Shown here: positions 18,540 to 25,894 of the stretch, in pieces | How the letters are laid out: each line of letters starts with the position of its first letter | How positions within the stretch are numbered: position 1 is the first letter of the stretch | Assembly (NCBI RefSeq): GCF_003014595.1 | Contig: NZ_PYGK01000008.1 | Location: forward strand, 273,882 to 337,881 | Origin: Chitinophaga ginsengisoli | GTDB taxonomy: Bacteria > Bacteroidota > Bacteroidia > Chitinophagales > Chitinophagaceae | DNA length: 64,000 nucleotides | Direction: 5' to 3' | Notes under the pieces: model-generated | The model's input: the letters and a program-made list of their open reading frames with translations, nothing else | What the model was told of the DNA's origin: nothing | The model's database searches: none | Translations under genes and position numbers: made by a program

Positions 18540-19667
18540 ATGAACAGTTTAAAAGCACTTGCTATCACGATAATATGCAGTTTGCCAGCTACTATGCTGC
18601 TGAGCAGCTGTGGCCATACAGAAGGTAAATCAGAAACAACCGAGGCAGCCGCACCTGAAGAAGCGGCAGTATCCGCCCTGTCCCTGCAGAAGGGAAAATT
18701 GTCTTCCTCCCTGCAGATACCTGGTGAGCTGATCGCTTACCAGCAGGTGGATATTTATGCAAAAGTGAGCAGCTTCGTTAAAAAGCTGCACGTGGATGTA
18801 GGATCTGAAGTAAGCACCGGTCAGCTACTGGCTACCATGGAAGCCCCTGAGATCACTTCTCAGCTGGCTGGCGCAGAATCCAGGCTGAAGGCGCAGGAAG
18901 CGATCTACCTGGCCAGCAAAGCGAACTACGACCGTTTGTACAACACCAGCCTGACACCAGGTACGGTATCCAAGAATGACCTGGATATTGCCCTGGCCCG
19001 TCAGAATTCAGATAAGGCACAACTGGATGCCGCGAGAGCTTCTTACAGGGAGATCACCGATAACAGGAACTACCTGGAGATCAGAGCACCATTTTCAGGC
19101 ATTATAAGCGCAAAAAACGTAAGTGCGGGTGCCTATGTCGGCCCGACCGGAAAAGGCTCTGAATTCCCTTTATTTACCCTCCAGGAGCAAAAGAAACTAC
19201 GTCTTGTGATCTCTGTTCCGGAAGCATATACCAGTTACCTGGCTAATAACAGCGAGGTGAAATTCAATGTCAAGGCATTCACCGGTCAGTCATTCACCGC
19301 AAAGGTAAACCGCCTTTCCGGTGCGCTGGATACCAGACTGCGTTCACAGCGTATTGAGATGGATGTGATCAACAACGATAAAAAACTGCTTCCAGGTATG
19401 ATCGCAGAAGTGAACATTCCGATGAACGGTACTGACAGCACATTCCTTGTTCCAAAGACGGCAGTTGTGAATTCCACGGTGAATATATTCGTAGTAAGGG
19501 TAGTAAACGGTAAAGCTGAAAGAGTGCAGGTGCAGACCGGACGCGAGGCAGACGGAAAAATTGAAATATACGGAAGTGATCTCAACGAGGGCGACACCAT
19601 TGTAGCTGCTGCCACCGAAGAGTTAAGAGATGGCGCAGAACTGAAGCATGTTAAAATAGGCAAGTAA
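18540..19667 (+). CDS. RND efflux periplasmic adaptor (membrane fusion) lipoprotein
   Basis: This is a 375-residue adaptor from the ATG at 18540. An in-frame earlier start exists inside the pump gene, but the one chosen gives a proper lipoprotein signal (MNSLKALAIT ... LLSSCGH), with lipidated Cys at about residue 24. It has a lipoyl/barrel-sandwich half (IYAKVSSFVKKLHVDVGSEV), a helical hairpin with coiled coil, a second lipoyl half (LEIRAPFSGIISAKNVSAGA) and a beta-barrel, as usual for HlyD/AcrA proteins. It completes the operon of regulator, kinase, channel, pump and adaptor. The adaptor being last is a less common order. Confidence 0.9.
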   Translation: MNSLKALAITIICSLPATMLLSSCGHTEGKSETTEAAAPEEAAVSALSLQKGKLSSSLQIPGELIAYQQVDIYAKVSSFVKKLHVDVGSEVSTGQLLATMEAPEITSQLAGAESRLKAQEAIYLASKANYDRLYNTSLTPGTVSKNDLDIALARQNSDKAQLDAARASYREITDNRNYLEIRAPFSGIISAKNVSAGAYVGPTGKGSEFPLFTLQEQKKLRLVISVPEAYTSYLANNSEVKFNVKAFTGQSFTAKVNRLSGALDTRLRSQRIEMDVINNDKKLLPGMIAEVNIPMNGTDSTFLVPKTAVVNSTVNIFVVRVVNGKAERVQVQTGREADGKIEIYGSDLNEGDTIVAAATEELRDGAELKHVKIGK

Positions 19668-19687
19668 AGAAAGGATGTACATCAACG

Positions 19688-19720
19688 AAAAAGGCTGTCA
19701 CATGTGGACAGCCTTTTTAC
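19688..19720. terminator. Bidirectional terminator between efflux operon and metalloprotease gene
   Basis: AAAAAGGCTGTC and GACAGCCTTTTT form a perfect 12-bp stem around a 7-nt loop, giving a T-run on both strands. It serves convergent genes ending at 19667 and 19742. Confidence 0.88.
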
Positions 19721-19741
19721 ATATATATAGGGAGCCGAATA

Positions 19742-21163
19742 CTATTGGATCAATACTTTCTTCGTATGAACTGCTGCTCCGTTTGTTACCACCAGGATAT
19801 AGAAACCGCTGGCGATATTGCCGGTTGCAAGAGATACACGTTGTGTATTTGCTTTCTTATAAGCTGCTACTTTCTTATTCACATCCAGTAGCTGCACCTG
19901 TACCGGCTTTGACGGATCGTATTTCTCTACCTGTACGGTCAGGGTACCACCGCTGACAGATGGATTAGGGAATACACTGATACCGGTGCTTTCTTCATGT
20001 GCCAGGGATTTTTCAGCCGGAGAAAGCGCTGAAATGATCACAGAAGATACCTTGTCATTCCAGGTAGCTACATCCAGTAAAGGCACATCTGAGGTAACGG
20101 TGGTGCTTGCACCGGAAAAGTTATCATCCGCGTACAATACGATCTTATAGCCGGATGCTACTTTCAGGGAAGTAATATCATCATTGCGCGCACCATATGC
20201 CTTTAGCTGGGCCAGGTTATAAGTACCTGCCGGCAGGTATACGCCATAGCCACCATAGTTAATGTCCTGGAACAGGCTCACCGCTATAGGTGGCGGTGTG
20301 GAATAAGTAAAGGGATAGGTTTGCTGGGCCTGTACAAACTGCGATTCATACTGGCTGGTCCAGCCAAAAGCGTTTGTAGCCAGTGACTTCAGGTTCACGC
20401 CTGCAGCAGCGCTCCAGAAATGCACGAACTCACCCATGTTCATGCTGTTGTAGTCAGTACCTGATCTTGAAAAATAGAGGGACAACTGGGTAAAATAACG
20501 GTTCAGTACCTGTGCGCCACCATATTGGCTGTAGATGGGATAGAACCAGTCCCTGAACCAGGCGGTATTAGCCCTCGGGAAACCGTCACGGTTGGCAATG
20601 AACTCATTGTAGGCAGATGTTGCCCTGCTTTCCAGACCTAAGCCTTTGTACACATCATAGATGAAGATCTCCGCCCACTTGCTATCGCCCCATATGCCAA
20701 AGGCAGGGGAGTTATGCATGTTCTTTCCTCCTAACTCCACGATATGGCCCACTTCATGTGTAAGCAGGTTGTAATCGCCCTGAGTAGCGCTCGTCCACGG
20801 ACCAGCGCCGGCATCGATCACATTCCTGTTGTCATGACTGGCATCAAAATAGGTGGATGGATGTCCTCCGCTATATTTGCCGGTATGCAGAATAGCGAAC
20901 ATGTGCGGATCGGTTCCGAAGGAACCATAGGTCTTCTTGGTGTAGCGCCATACATCACCAAGATACTGACGGGGCCAGGTGACGGAACTACTTACGTCAC
21001 TGTCGAAATAAAGGGCCAGGTCATTGTCGTAAAAAACACGTGAAACAATCTGGTTGTGTTCAAACCAGTGCTCCTGCCATGTTGCAGGAGGTGTTTGTGC
21101 CTTTACCTGGATAACGGGAAATGCCAGGCTGGCCAGGAGTACCAATGCGTAGAACTTTCGCAT
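19742..21163 (-). CDS. Secreted zinc metalloprotease with beta/gamma-crystallin domain and T9SS type-A sorting domain
   Basis: This 473-residue protein has a signal peptide (MRKFYALVLLASLAF ... VKAQ). The zinc-binding motif HEVGH is at 136-140, with a gluzincin-like WAEIF segment ~25 residues further on supplying a likely third ligand. A beta/gamma-crystallin unit spans about 293-375: two Greek keys with YGGYGVYLPAGTYN, ARNDDITSLKV and a matching second half. Such domains often bind calcium. The last ~75 residues (ISVFPNPSVSGGTLTVQVEK ... ASGFYILVVTNG) are a type-A T9SS sorting domain. It is predicted to be exported and surface-anchored or released. It opens a run of three T9SS cargo genes on this strand, which share very similar C-termini. 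Confidence 0.88.
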   Translation of the reverse strand: MRKFYALVLLASLAFPVIQVKAQTPPATWQEHWFEHNQIVSRVFYDNDLALYFDSDVSSSVTWPRQYLGDVWRYTKKTYGSFGTDPHMFAILHTGKYSGGHPSTYFDASHDNRNVIDAGAGPWTSATQGDYNLLTHEVGHIVELGGKNMHNSPAFGIWGDSKWAEIFIYDVYKGLGLESRATSAYNEFIANRDGFPRANTAWFRDWFYPIYSQYGGAQVLNRYFTQLSLYFSRSGTDYNSMNMGEFVHFWSAAAGVNLKSLATNAFGWTSQYESQFVQAQQTYPFTYSTPPPIAVSLFQDINYGGYGVYLPAGTYNLAQLKAYGARNDDITSLKVASGYKIVLYADDNFSGASTTVTSDVPLLDVATWNDKVSSVIISALSPAEKSLAHEESTGISVFPNPSVSGGTLTVQVEKYDPSKPVQVQLLDVNKKVAAYKKANTQRVSLATGNIASGFYILVVTNGAAVHTKKVLIQ

Positions 21164-21181
21164 AAAAAACGGGTTGAATGT

Positions 21182-21213
21182 GAGAAAAAACTGCCGGACA
21201 AGCCGTCCGGCAG
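21182..21213 (-). terminator. Terminator after the small T9SS gene
   Basis: CTGCCGGAC and GTCCGGCAG form a stem around a 5-nt loop. Read on the minus strand it is followed by TTTTTT. It lies ~22 bp past the stop codon at 21235. Confidence 0.85.
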
Positions 21214-21234
21214 CGTTATATGAATAAAAAGGAC

Positions 21235-21525
21235 TTATTGTATAACTATTTTCCTTGTGTAATACTTCTTACCGTTTGTTACTGCTAATACATAAATGCC
21301 ACCGGCTACATTACCGGTGTTAATAGAAACGCCGGAAGCATTTGCTTTCTTATAGACCACTGCGGTCCTATTGACATCCACCAGAGAAATATTCAGCGGA
21401 GCAGTAGCCTCGTACGCTGCCAGCTGCTGATGTTCACAGCAGCTGGCGGGAGATTGTGCCTCTGCTCTTTGAGGGATGAGCCCGAGGCCACCGGCGATTG
21501 TTGCCAGCATGTAGAATTTGCGCAT
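21235..21525 (-). CDS. Miniature T9SS protein: signal peptide plus sorting domain, almost no cargo
   Basis: This encodes 96 residues from the ATG at 21525, chosen because MRKFYMLATIAGG mirrors the MRKFYALVLL start of the neighbour; an ATG 18 bp upstream is possible. After a signal peptide (ending RAEAQ) there are only ~20 linker residues (SPASCCEHQQLAAYEA). The second half of a type-A T9SS sorting domain follows (LNISLVDVNRTAVVYKKANA ... GGIYVLAVTNG ... KIVIQ). The FPNP start of the sorting domain is missing. It may be a deletion remnant of a larger cargo gene that kept its ends, or a small real secreted peptide. It has its own terminator. Confidence 0.7.
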   Translation of the reverse strand: MRKFYMLATIAGGLGLIPQRAEAQSPASCCEHQQLAAYEATAPLNISLVDVNRTAVVYKKANASGVSINTGNVAGGIYVLAVTNGKKYYTRKIVIQ

Positions 21526-21567
21526 TCTATTAATGGTTATCATGAGGGAAAATAAACAGCTTACAAA

Positions 21568-21600
21568 GGGAAGGACTCCCCATGAAATAGTCCTTCCTAT
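21568..21600 (-). terminator. Hairpin after the GH5 gene
   Basis: GGAAGGACT and AGTCCTTCC pair around an 11-nt loop, 9 bp beyond the GH5 stop on the minus strand. The following tail is only weakly T-rich (CCTTTG). Confidence 0.65.
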
Positions 21601-21608
21601 ATATTATT

Positions 21609-23642
21609 TTACTGGATCAGTACTTTGCTGGTATAAGTATTTTTACCATTGGTTACTGTCAGTATATAGAATCCGCTGGCCATGTTACCTGTAGGAATGT
21701 TCACAATAGCAGCATTGGCTTTCTTATAAGCCACTACCTTCTTGCTCACATCAACCACCGCTACATTTACCGGAGCAGATGCATTGTATTTTTTCACATT
21801 TACAACCAGTATGCTGCCTTTTGCAACAGGATTAGGATATACCAGGAGACTACCGTTCGCTTCAACGCTCAGGTCTGTTTTATCTGCCGGTTGTACAGCT
21901 GCCATTGTTTTAGCGGTGGCCGCACTAACAACACCGAAAGCAAATGCCTCCCATCCCTGTACAGTGGGTCTTGTACAGGTCATTGCCTGTGTACCGTTCT
22001 CAGAAGAAACGTATAAACCGTTGTTGCCCCTAAGTGCTACTTTACCATCAGCAGTTTCTATCCAGTCGAATTTCTCCCATCCCTGGATAGTGGGTCTGTT
22101 ACAGGTAATAGCCTGTTCACCGTTTTCAGAAGAAACATAGTTGCCGGTATTACCTTTCAGCGCAATCTTACCGTCGCCGGCATCCACTACCTGGAAGAAT
22201 TCCCATGCCTGAGGTACATTAGCATCACACCACATAGCGCCCACGCCATTCTTGGATGTAACGTATTTGCCATTGAATCCCTGCAGCCATACGGTCTTAC
22301 CGATAGGCGCATTAGCAGAGCTTTTACCAGGAGCAACGGCTGCAATGGTATTAACGTTCTTTACGTTATTGGCAAATTTGATATTGTTTAGTACAGCGCT
22401 CATATTACCAGCACCATCCACCAGGTAAGGAGGAGGAATACGTAATAACGCAGCATTCTCGCCAGCATCGAAACGTTTGTAAGTCCAGTGGAACCAACCC
22501 ACTCCGGCAGTATTCATGGCAGCGATATTCGCACGCAGCCAGTCAGCGCTGTTCTCACCGGTTTCACCTACTACTACGGGTACGTTATAGGTGTTACGGA
22601 AATTGTTGATGTTACCCAGTTCATTGATCTGGTTAGCATCGCCATTGGTGGTAGTAGGAGAAGTAGAAGTACCATAGCGGTGTGCATTGTACACCAGGTT
22701 ACTTTTGTTGGTGAATGTAAATGGCTCCAGGTAATTATACTGGTTACCCCAGCCGTTCCCTTCGATCATGAGCAGGTGTGTGTCACCTTGTGCACGGACA
22801 GCGTTGATCAGTCTTTCGAACAGCGCATGGATCTGCTGATTCGTAGGTACATGGTTCGGCTCATTGATCAGGTCATAAAAAGCGATCCTGTCATCGTTGA
22901 TATAACGGGCAGAGATACGCTGCCAAAGACGTACCGTGATGTCCTGATAGATAGACTTGTTCCAAAGGTCATTACCCACAAATGCATCAGCAATATTAGC
23001 ATCAGTACCGGCAGCACCAGGAGCGGCGTGCAGGTCTAATACAACATACATCTTGTTAGCAGCAGCCCATTTCAGCAAACTGTCTGTCAGGCGGAAACCT
23101 TCCAGGTTAGCATCAGTGAACAAGGTGTTGCTGTTGTACCAGGATGTCAGTGAATTGACATAACTATTGTAGTTTGACTGGTTACGAGCAACGCCATTTC
23201 TGACTGCACGTTGCGCAGATGTAAGGAACAGATCATAATGCAGTGGCAGACGGATACTGTTGAAACCGAGGGAAGCCATGTAGTCAACATCAGCTTTGGT
23301 GATGAAGTTGTCGCGCCAGCTCTGATAAAAAGCTTCAACGGCAGCATCACTCTGTCCCTGGTCGTACAGGCCTTTTTTAATAGACCATTGGGTACCACCA
23401 CCATCGGGCCTCATCATATAACCTTCCTGCAATAACCAACCACCAACGTTGATCCCTTTAAGGATCACTTCCTGGTTACTGGCATTGACAATACGTTTCC
23501 CATCGGCCCGCAGGCGGGTCAGCTGGGCATATGCCTGCCCGGCCCCAAGACACAGGGCGAGCAATAGCAGTGAGCAAAATAATCTTAGTTGACGCAAATT
23601 TCGTGGAATTACGCACAACCGGCTTGTGTAATGGATCTTCAT
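21609..23642 (-). CDS. Secreted GH5 family glycoside hydrolase with fascin-like beta-trefoil and T9SS sorting domain
   Basis: This 677-residue protein has a long signal peptide (hydrophobic core LFCSLLLLALCLGAGQAYAQ). The GH5 beta/alpha-barrel spans about residues 45-420. The acid/base Glu is in YDLINEPNH and the nucleophile Glu in VVVGETGENSADW. N-terminal KGINVGGWLLQEGYM resembles exo-beta-1,3-glucanase and broad GH5_9-like enzymes, so a beta-glucan is a likelier substrate than crystalline cellulose. At ~455-570 are three fascin/trefoil-type repeats (NGKYVTSKNG, TGNYVSSENG, NGLYVSSENG), probably glycan-binding. A type-A T9SS sorting domain ends the protein. It is predicted to be extracellular or on the cell surface. 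Confidence 0.9.
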   Translation of the reverse strand: MKIHYTSRLCVIPRNLRQLRLFCSLLLLALCLGAGQAYAQLTRLRADGKRIVNASNQEVILKGINVGGWLLQEGYMMRPDGGGTQWSIKKGLYDQGQSDAAVEAFYQSWRDNFITKADVDYMASLGFNSIRLPLHYDLFLTSAQRAVRNGVARNQSNYNSYVNSLTSWYNSNTLFTDANLEGFRLTDSLLKWAAANKMYVVLDLHAAPGAAGTDANIADAFVGNDLWNKSIYQDITVRLWQRISARYINDDRIAFYDLINEPNHVPTNQQIHALFERLINAVRAQGDTHLLMIEGNGWGNQYNYLEPFTFTNKSNLVYNAHRYGTSTSPTTTNGDANQINELGNINNFRNTYNVPVVVGETGENSADWLRANIAAMNTAGVGWFHWTYKRFDAGENAALLRIPPPYLVDGAGNMSAVLNNIKFANNVKNVNTIAAVAPGKSSANAPIGKTVWLQGFNGKYVTSKNGVGAMWCDANVPQAWEFFQVVDAGDGKIALKGNTGNYVSSENGEQAITCNRPTIQGWEKFDWIETADGKVALRGNNGLYVSSENGTQAMTCTRPTVQGWEAFAFGVVSAATAKTMAAVQPADKTDLSVEANGSLLVYPNPVAKGSILVVNVKKYNASAPVNVAVVDVSKKVVAYKKANAAIVNIPTGNMASGFYILTVTNGKNTYTSKVLIQ

Positions 23643-23955
23643 AGAGGGTATTTAAGGTTTTCATATAAAACATAGAAATGGCTTGGCTACCGGCTACGTA
23701 CAGCCAGGTTAACATAGTTGTCGCACAAGAAAGGATTAGGTACTACCCAAACGATTGCTTTTTTTAACAGGCAGGAATAATTAACTGATGATCAACGTAT
23801 AATCATCAGGGCAAAACACGAGTGTTGCAACGGGTATTGAGGGAGGGAAACACCTCGTTCGGGAGTTCTGTTAGAAGGCGGATCTACAAATGAAACAGCT
23901 CCTCCAATCGGGCATGGAAGAGCTGTTTCATTTAATGAGATAATTTCAGCAACAA
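23643..23955. other. Intergenic region upstream of the GH5 gene
   Basis: Roughly 310 bp lie between the GH5 start and the stop of the CvfB-like gene. The stretch holds the latter's terminator (23888-23933) and presumably the GH5 promoter. No reading frame is convincing. Confidence 0.5.
23888..23933 (-). terminator. Terminator of the CvfB-like gene
   Basis: AAATGAAACAGCTC pairs perfectly over 14 bp with GAGCTGTTTCATTT around an 18-nt loop, ~22 bp past the stop at 23956. The T-run is short, so confidence is moderate. Confidence 0.7.
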
Positions 23956-24789
23956 CTAATCTTCATCAATCAACTTAATACCTGTCTGTGTGAAGATGAT
24001 CTTACGTTGTTTATACAGGGCACCGGTAGTCATTTTAAAGGTTTTCTTACTCATGCTGAAGAAGTTGTAGATCTCTTCCGGATCTGACTTGTCATGGTAA
24101 GGCAGGTAACCATCATTTTCTTTCAGTAAGCGCAGTATCTTATCTGCTTCACTCTCTACCCTGTCATAACCGGGCTTGCCGGTCACTACATCTATTTTAT
24201 CACCTTTAATGGATTTGATAAAGCCTTTTAGTTTATCTCCTATATCTACAGGACCAAATACTTCACTGTAATGCAGGATACCTGTATGCTGATTATTGAT
24301 GATCACAACAAAACCTATCTCGGAACGGCGGTATACGATCATATCTACAACATCCAGCTCTTTTACCGTCAGGTTTTCATTGCTCAGATAGGGATCTATT
24401 TTCTCTGTCGCGGCCACCCTGTTGGTCAGTTCATCCAGGTAGATCTTTACCAGGTAATCCTGCCCGGGATGCATTTTGCTGATCTGTTTGGAAGCAGGGA
24501 CAAACAGGTCTTTCATTAGTCCCCAGTCCAGGAAGGCGCCCTGTTCAGTTACACCAGTTGCTTTCAGGTTGACGATATCGCCTACTATGCCATATGGTTC
24601 CTGGTTGGTAGCCGTCAGCCGGTTCTCTGAATCGTGATAAATGAATACTCTCAATTCGTCTCCCTTTTTTGCATCCGCAGGCACGAAGCGTTTAGGCATC
24701 AGGATCTCCTGTTCGCCTCCATCCAGGAACAAACCATACTCACTCTCCTTCTTAACCCGCAACAGGTTGTATTCACCTACTTTATACAT
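23956..24789 (-). CDS. CvfB-like RNA-binding protein with S1 domains
   Basis: This 277-residue cytoplasmic protein has the layout of the conserved virulence factor B family: three consecutive S1-type OB folds and a C-terminal winged helix. The folds are seen as ESEYGLFLDGGEQEILMPKR, TEQGAFLDWGLMKDLFVPAS and RRSEIGFVVIINNQHTGILH. The winged helix is SDPEEIYNFFSMSKKTFKMTTGALYKQRKI. Family members bind RNA and affect expression of exported factors in Staphylococcus. In Bacteroidota the role is not known. Length is normal for the family. It is followed by its own hairpin terminator. Confidence 0.88.
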   Translation of the reverse strand: MYKVGEYNLLRVKKESEYGLFLDGGEQEILMPKRFVPADAKKGDELRVFIYHDSENRLTATNQEPYGIVGDIVNLKATGVTEQGAFLDWGLMKDLFVPASKQISKMHPGQDYLVKIYLDELTNRVAATEKIDPYLSNENLTVKELDVVDMIVYRRSEIGFVVIINNQHTGILHYSEVFGPVDIGDKLKGFIKSIKGDKIDVVTGKPGYDRVESEADKILRLLKENDGYLPYHDKSDPEEIYNFFSMSKKTFKMTTGALYKQRKIIFTQTGIKLIDED

Positions 24790-24819
24790 GTAATCTCTTA
24801 TTTAACCGCAAATGTACAA

Positions 24820-25326
24820 CTACTTTCCCTTGTTCGCTCTCATCATAGTGGGGTAATCCTGCTTTCGCGCGAGGGCAGTTACCGCCTGTGCAATACGTTT
24901 GGCTTTTGTAGGCTCAGTTTTAGCACTTTCGATCCACTTCATAAAATAGTTCCTGTGCCCTTTCGCAAGGCTATTAAAGAACGCAAGTGCATCCGGCTCA
25001 TCCTCCAGACATTCCATCAGTTCCGGCGAGGAAACCGGGTCCGGATTATCATCCTCTTCGATCTGCACTACCAGCTGGGCCCCTGCCCTTTTGGCAATAG
25101 CTTTGCGCATCTCTGCATTCACAGCCATGATAAACGAGCCATCCCCCATAGGCATCAATGCAATCGCCTCAACCGGGTGTTTATCCAGTTTTCCTTTTAC
25201 CCTGAAAGATTTCCTGTTCCCAGGTTTTAGCTGTTGGGCAATATCCTCAGGAATAACAATATATGTCCACCCTGTTTTCTCCCCCTGCTTGTCAAATTTC
25301 AACATGGTAGCAGTATACTTAACCAT
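24820..25326 (-). CDS. YdeI/OmdA-type protein with DUF1905 domain
   Basis: This 168-residue soluble protein has an N-terminal DUF1905 beta-barrel (GWTYIVIPEDIAQQLKPGNR ... VEAIALMPMGDGSFIMAVNAEMRKAI). A C-terminal helical YdeI/OmdA segment follows (ALAFFNSLAKGHRNYFMKWI ... TKAKRIAQAV). Members are linked to bacteriocin or antimicrobial peptide tolerance in enterics, but the biochemical role is unclear. It is separated by 30 bp from the CvfB-like gene on the same strand and may share its transcript. Confidence 0.82.
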   Translation of the reverse strand: MVKYTATMLKFDKQGEKTGWTYIVIPEDIAQQLKPGNRKSFRVKGKLDKHPVEAIALMPMGDGSFIMAVNAEMRKAIAKRAGAQLVVQIEEDDNPDPVSSPELMECLEDEPDALAFFNSLAKGHRNYFMKWIESAKTEPTKAKRIAQAVTALARKQDYPTMMRANKGK

Positions 25327-25388
25327 CTTGCTTTTTTTTGCTAACTTACTTAATCGCTCCGAATTTTAATAACTATAGAAATCACCTT

Positions 25389-25892
25389 ATGCTTGTCTGT
25401 GAAACATCCAGATTGATTATCCGCCAGTTTACCATTGACGATGCCCCTTTTATTTTCCGGTTATTAAACACAGAAATCTGGCTCACCTATATTGGTGACA
25501 GGAACATCCGGGGATTGGATGACGCCCGCAACTACCTGGTAAATGGCCCATTGGCTAGTTACGACCGTTTTGGCTTTGGGCTGTATCTCGTAGCACTGAA
25601 AGGTGAACATACTCCAGTTGGGATGACAGGATTGATCAAAAGGAATGGATTGGAAGAAGTAGACATCGGGTTTGCGTTTCTTCCCGAATACACCGGCAAG
25701 GGATATGCTTTCGAGGCAGCCAGTGCTATAAAGGACCATGCTTTAGCAACACTGAAACTGCCCCGTGTAGCAGCTATTACAACAGAGAAAAATATTCATG
25801 CAATCAACCTTCTTGAAAAGATAGGCCTTCATCATGAGAAGATGGTACTGTTACCCGGAAATAACACCGAGTTTATGTACTTCGTTAACTAG
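25389..25892 (+). CDS. GNAT family N-acetyltransferase
   Basis: This encodes 167 residues from the ATG at 25389. An upstream in-frame start at 25338 would add 17 residues that do not fit the family. The acetyl-CoA fold of the RimJ/RimL type is visible: TSRLIIRQFTIDDAPFIFRL at the start, then VDIGFAFLPEYTGKGYAFEA containing the pyrophosphate-binding loop, and ITTEKNIHAINLLEKIGL near the end. It probably acetylates a small molecule or a protein N-terminus. The target is unknown. It converges with the GlgX-like gene, leaving a 2-bp gap. Confidence 0.85.
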   Translation: MLVCETSRLIIRQFTIDDAPFIFRLLNTEIWLTYIGDRNIRGLDDARNYLVNGPLASYDRFGFGLYLVALKGEHTPVGMTGLIKRNGLEEVDIGFAFLPEYTGKGYAFEAASAIKDHALATLKLPRVAAITTEKNIHAINLLEKIGLHHEKMVLLPGNNTEFMYFVN

Positions 25893-25894
25893 GC

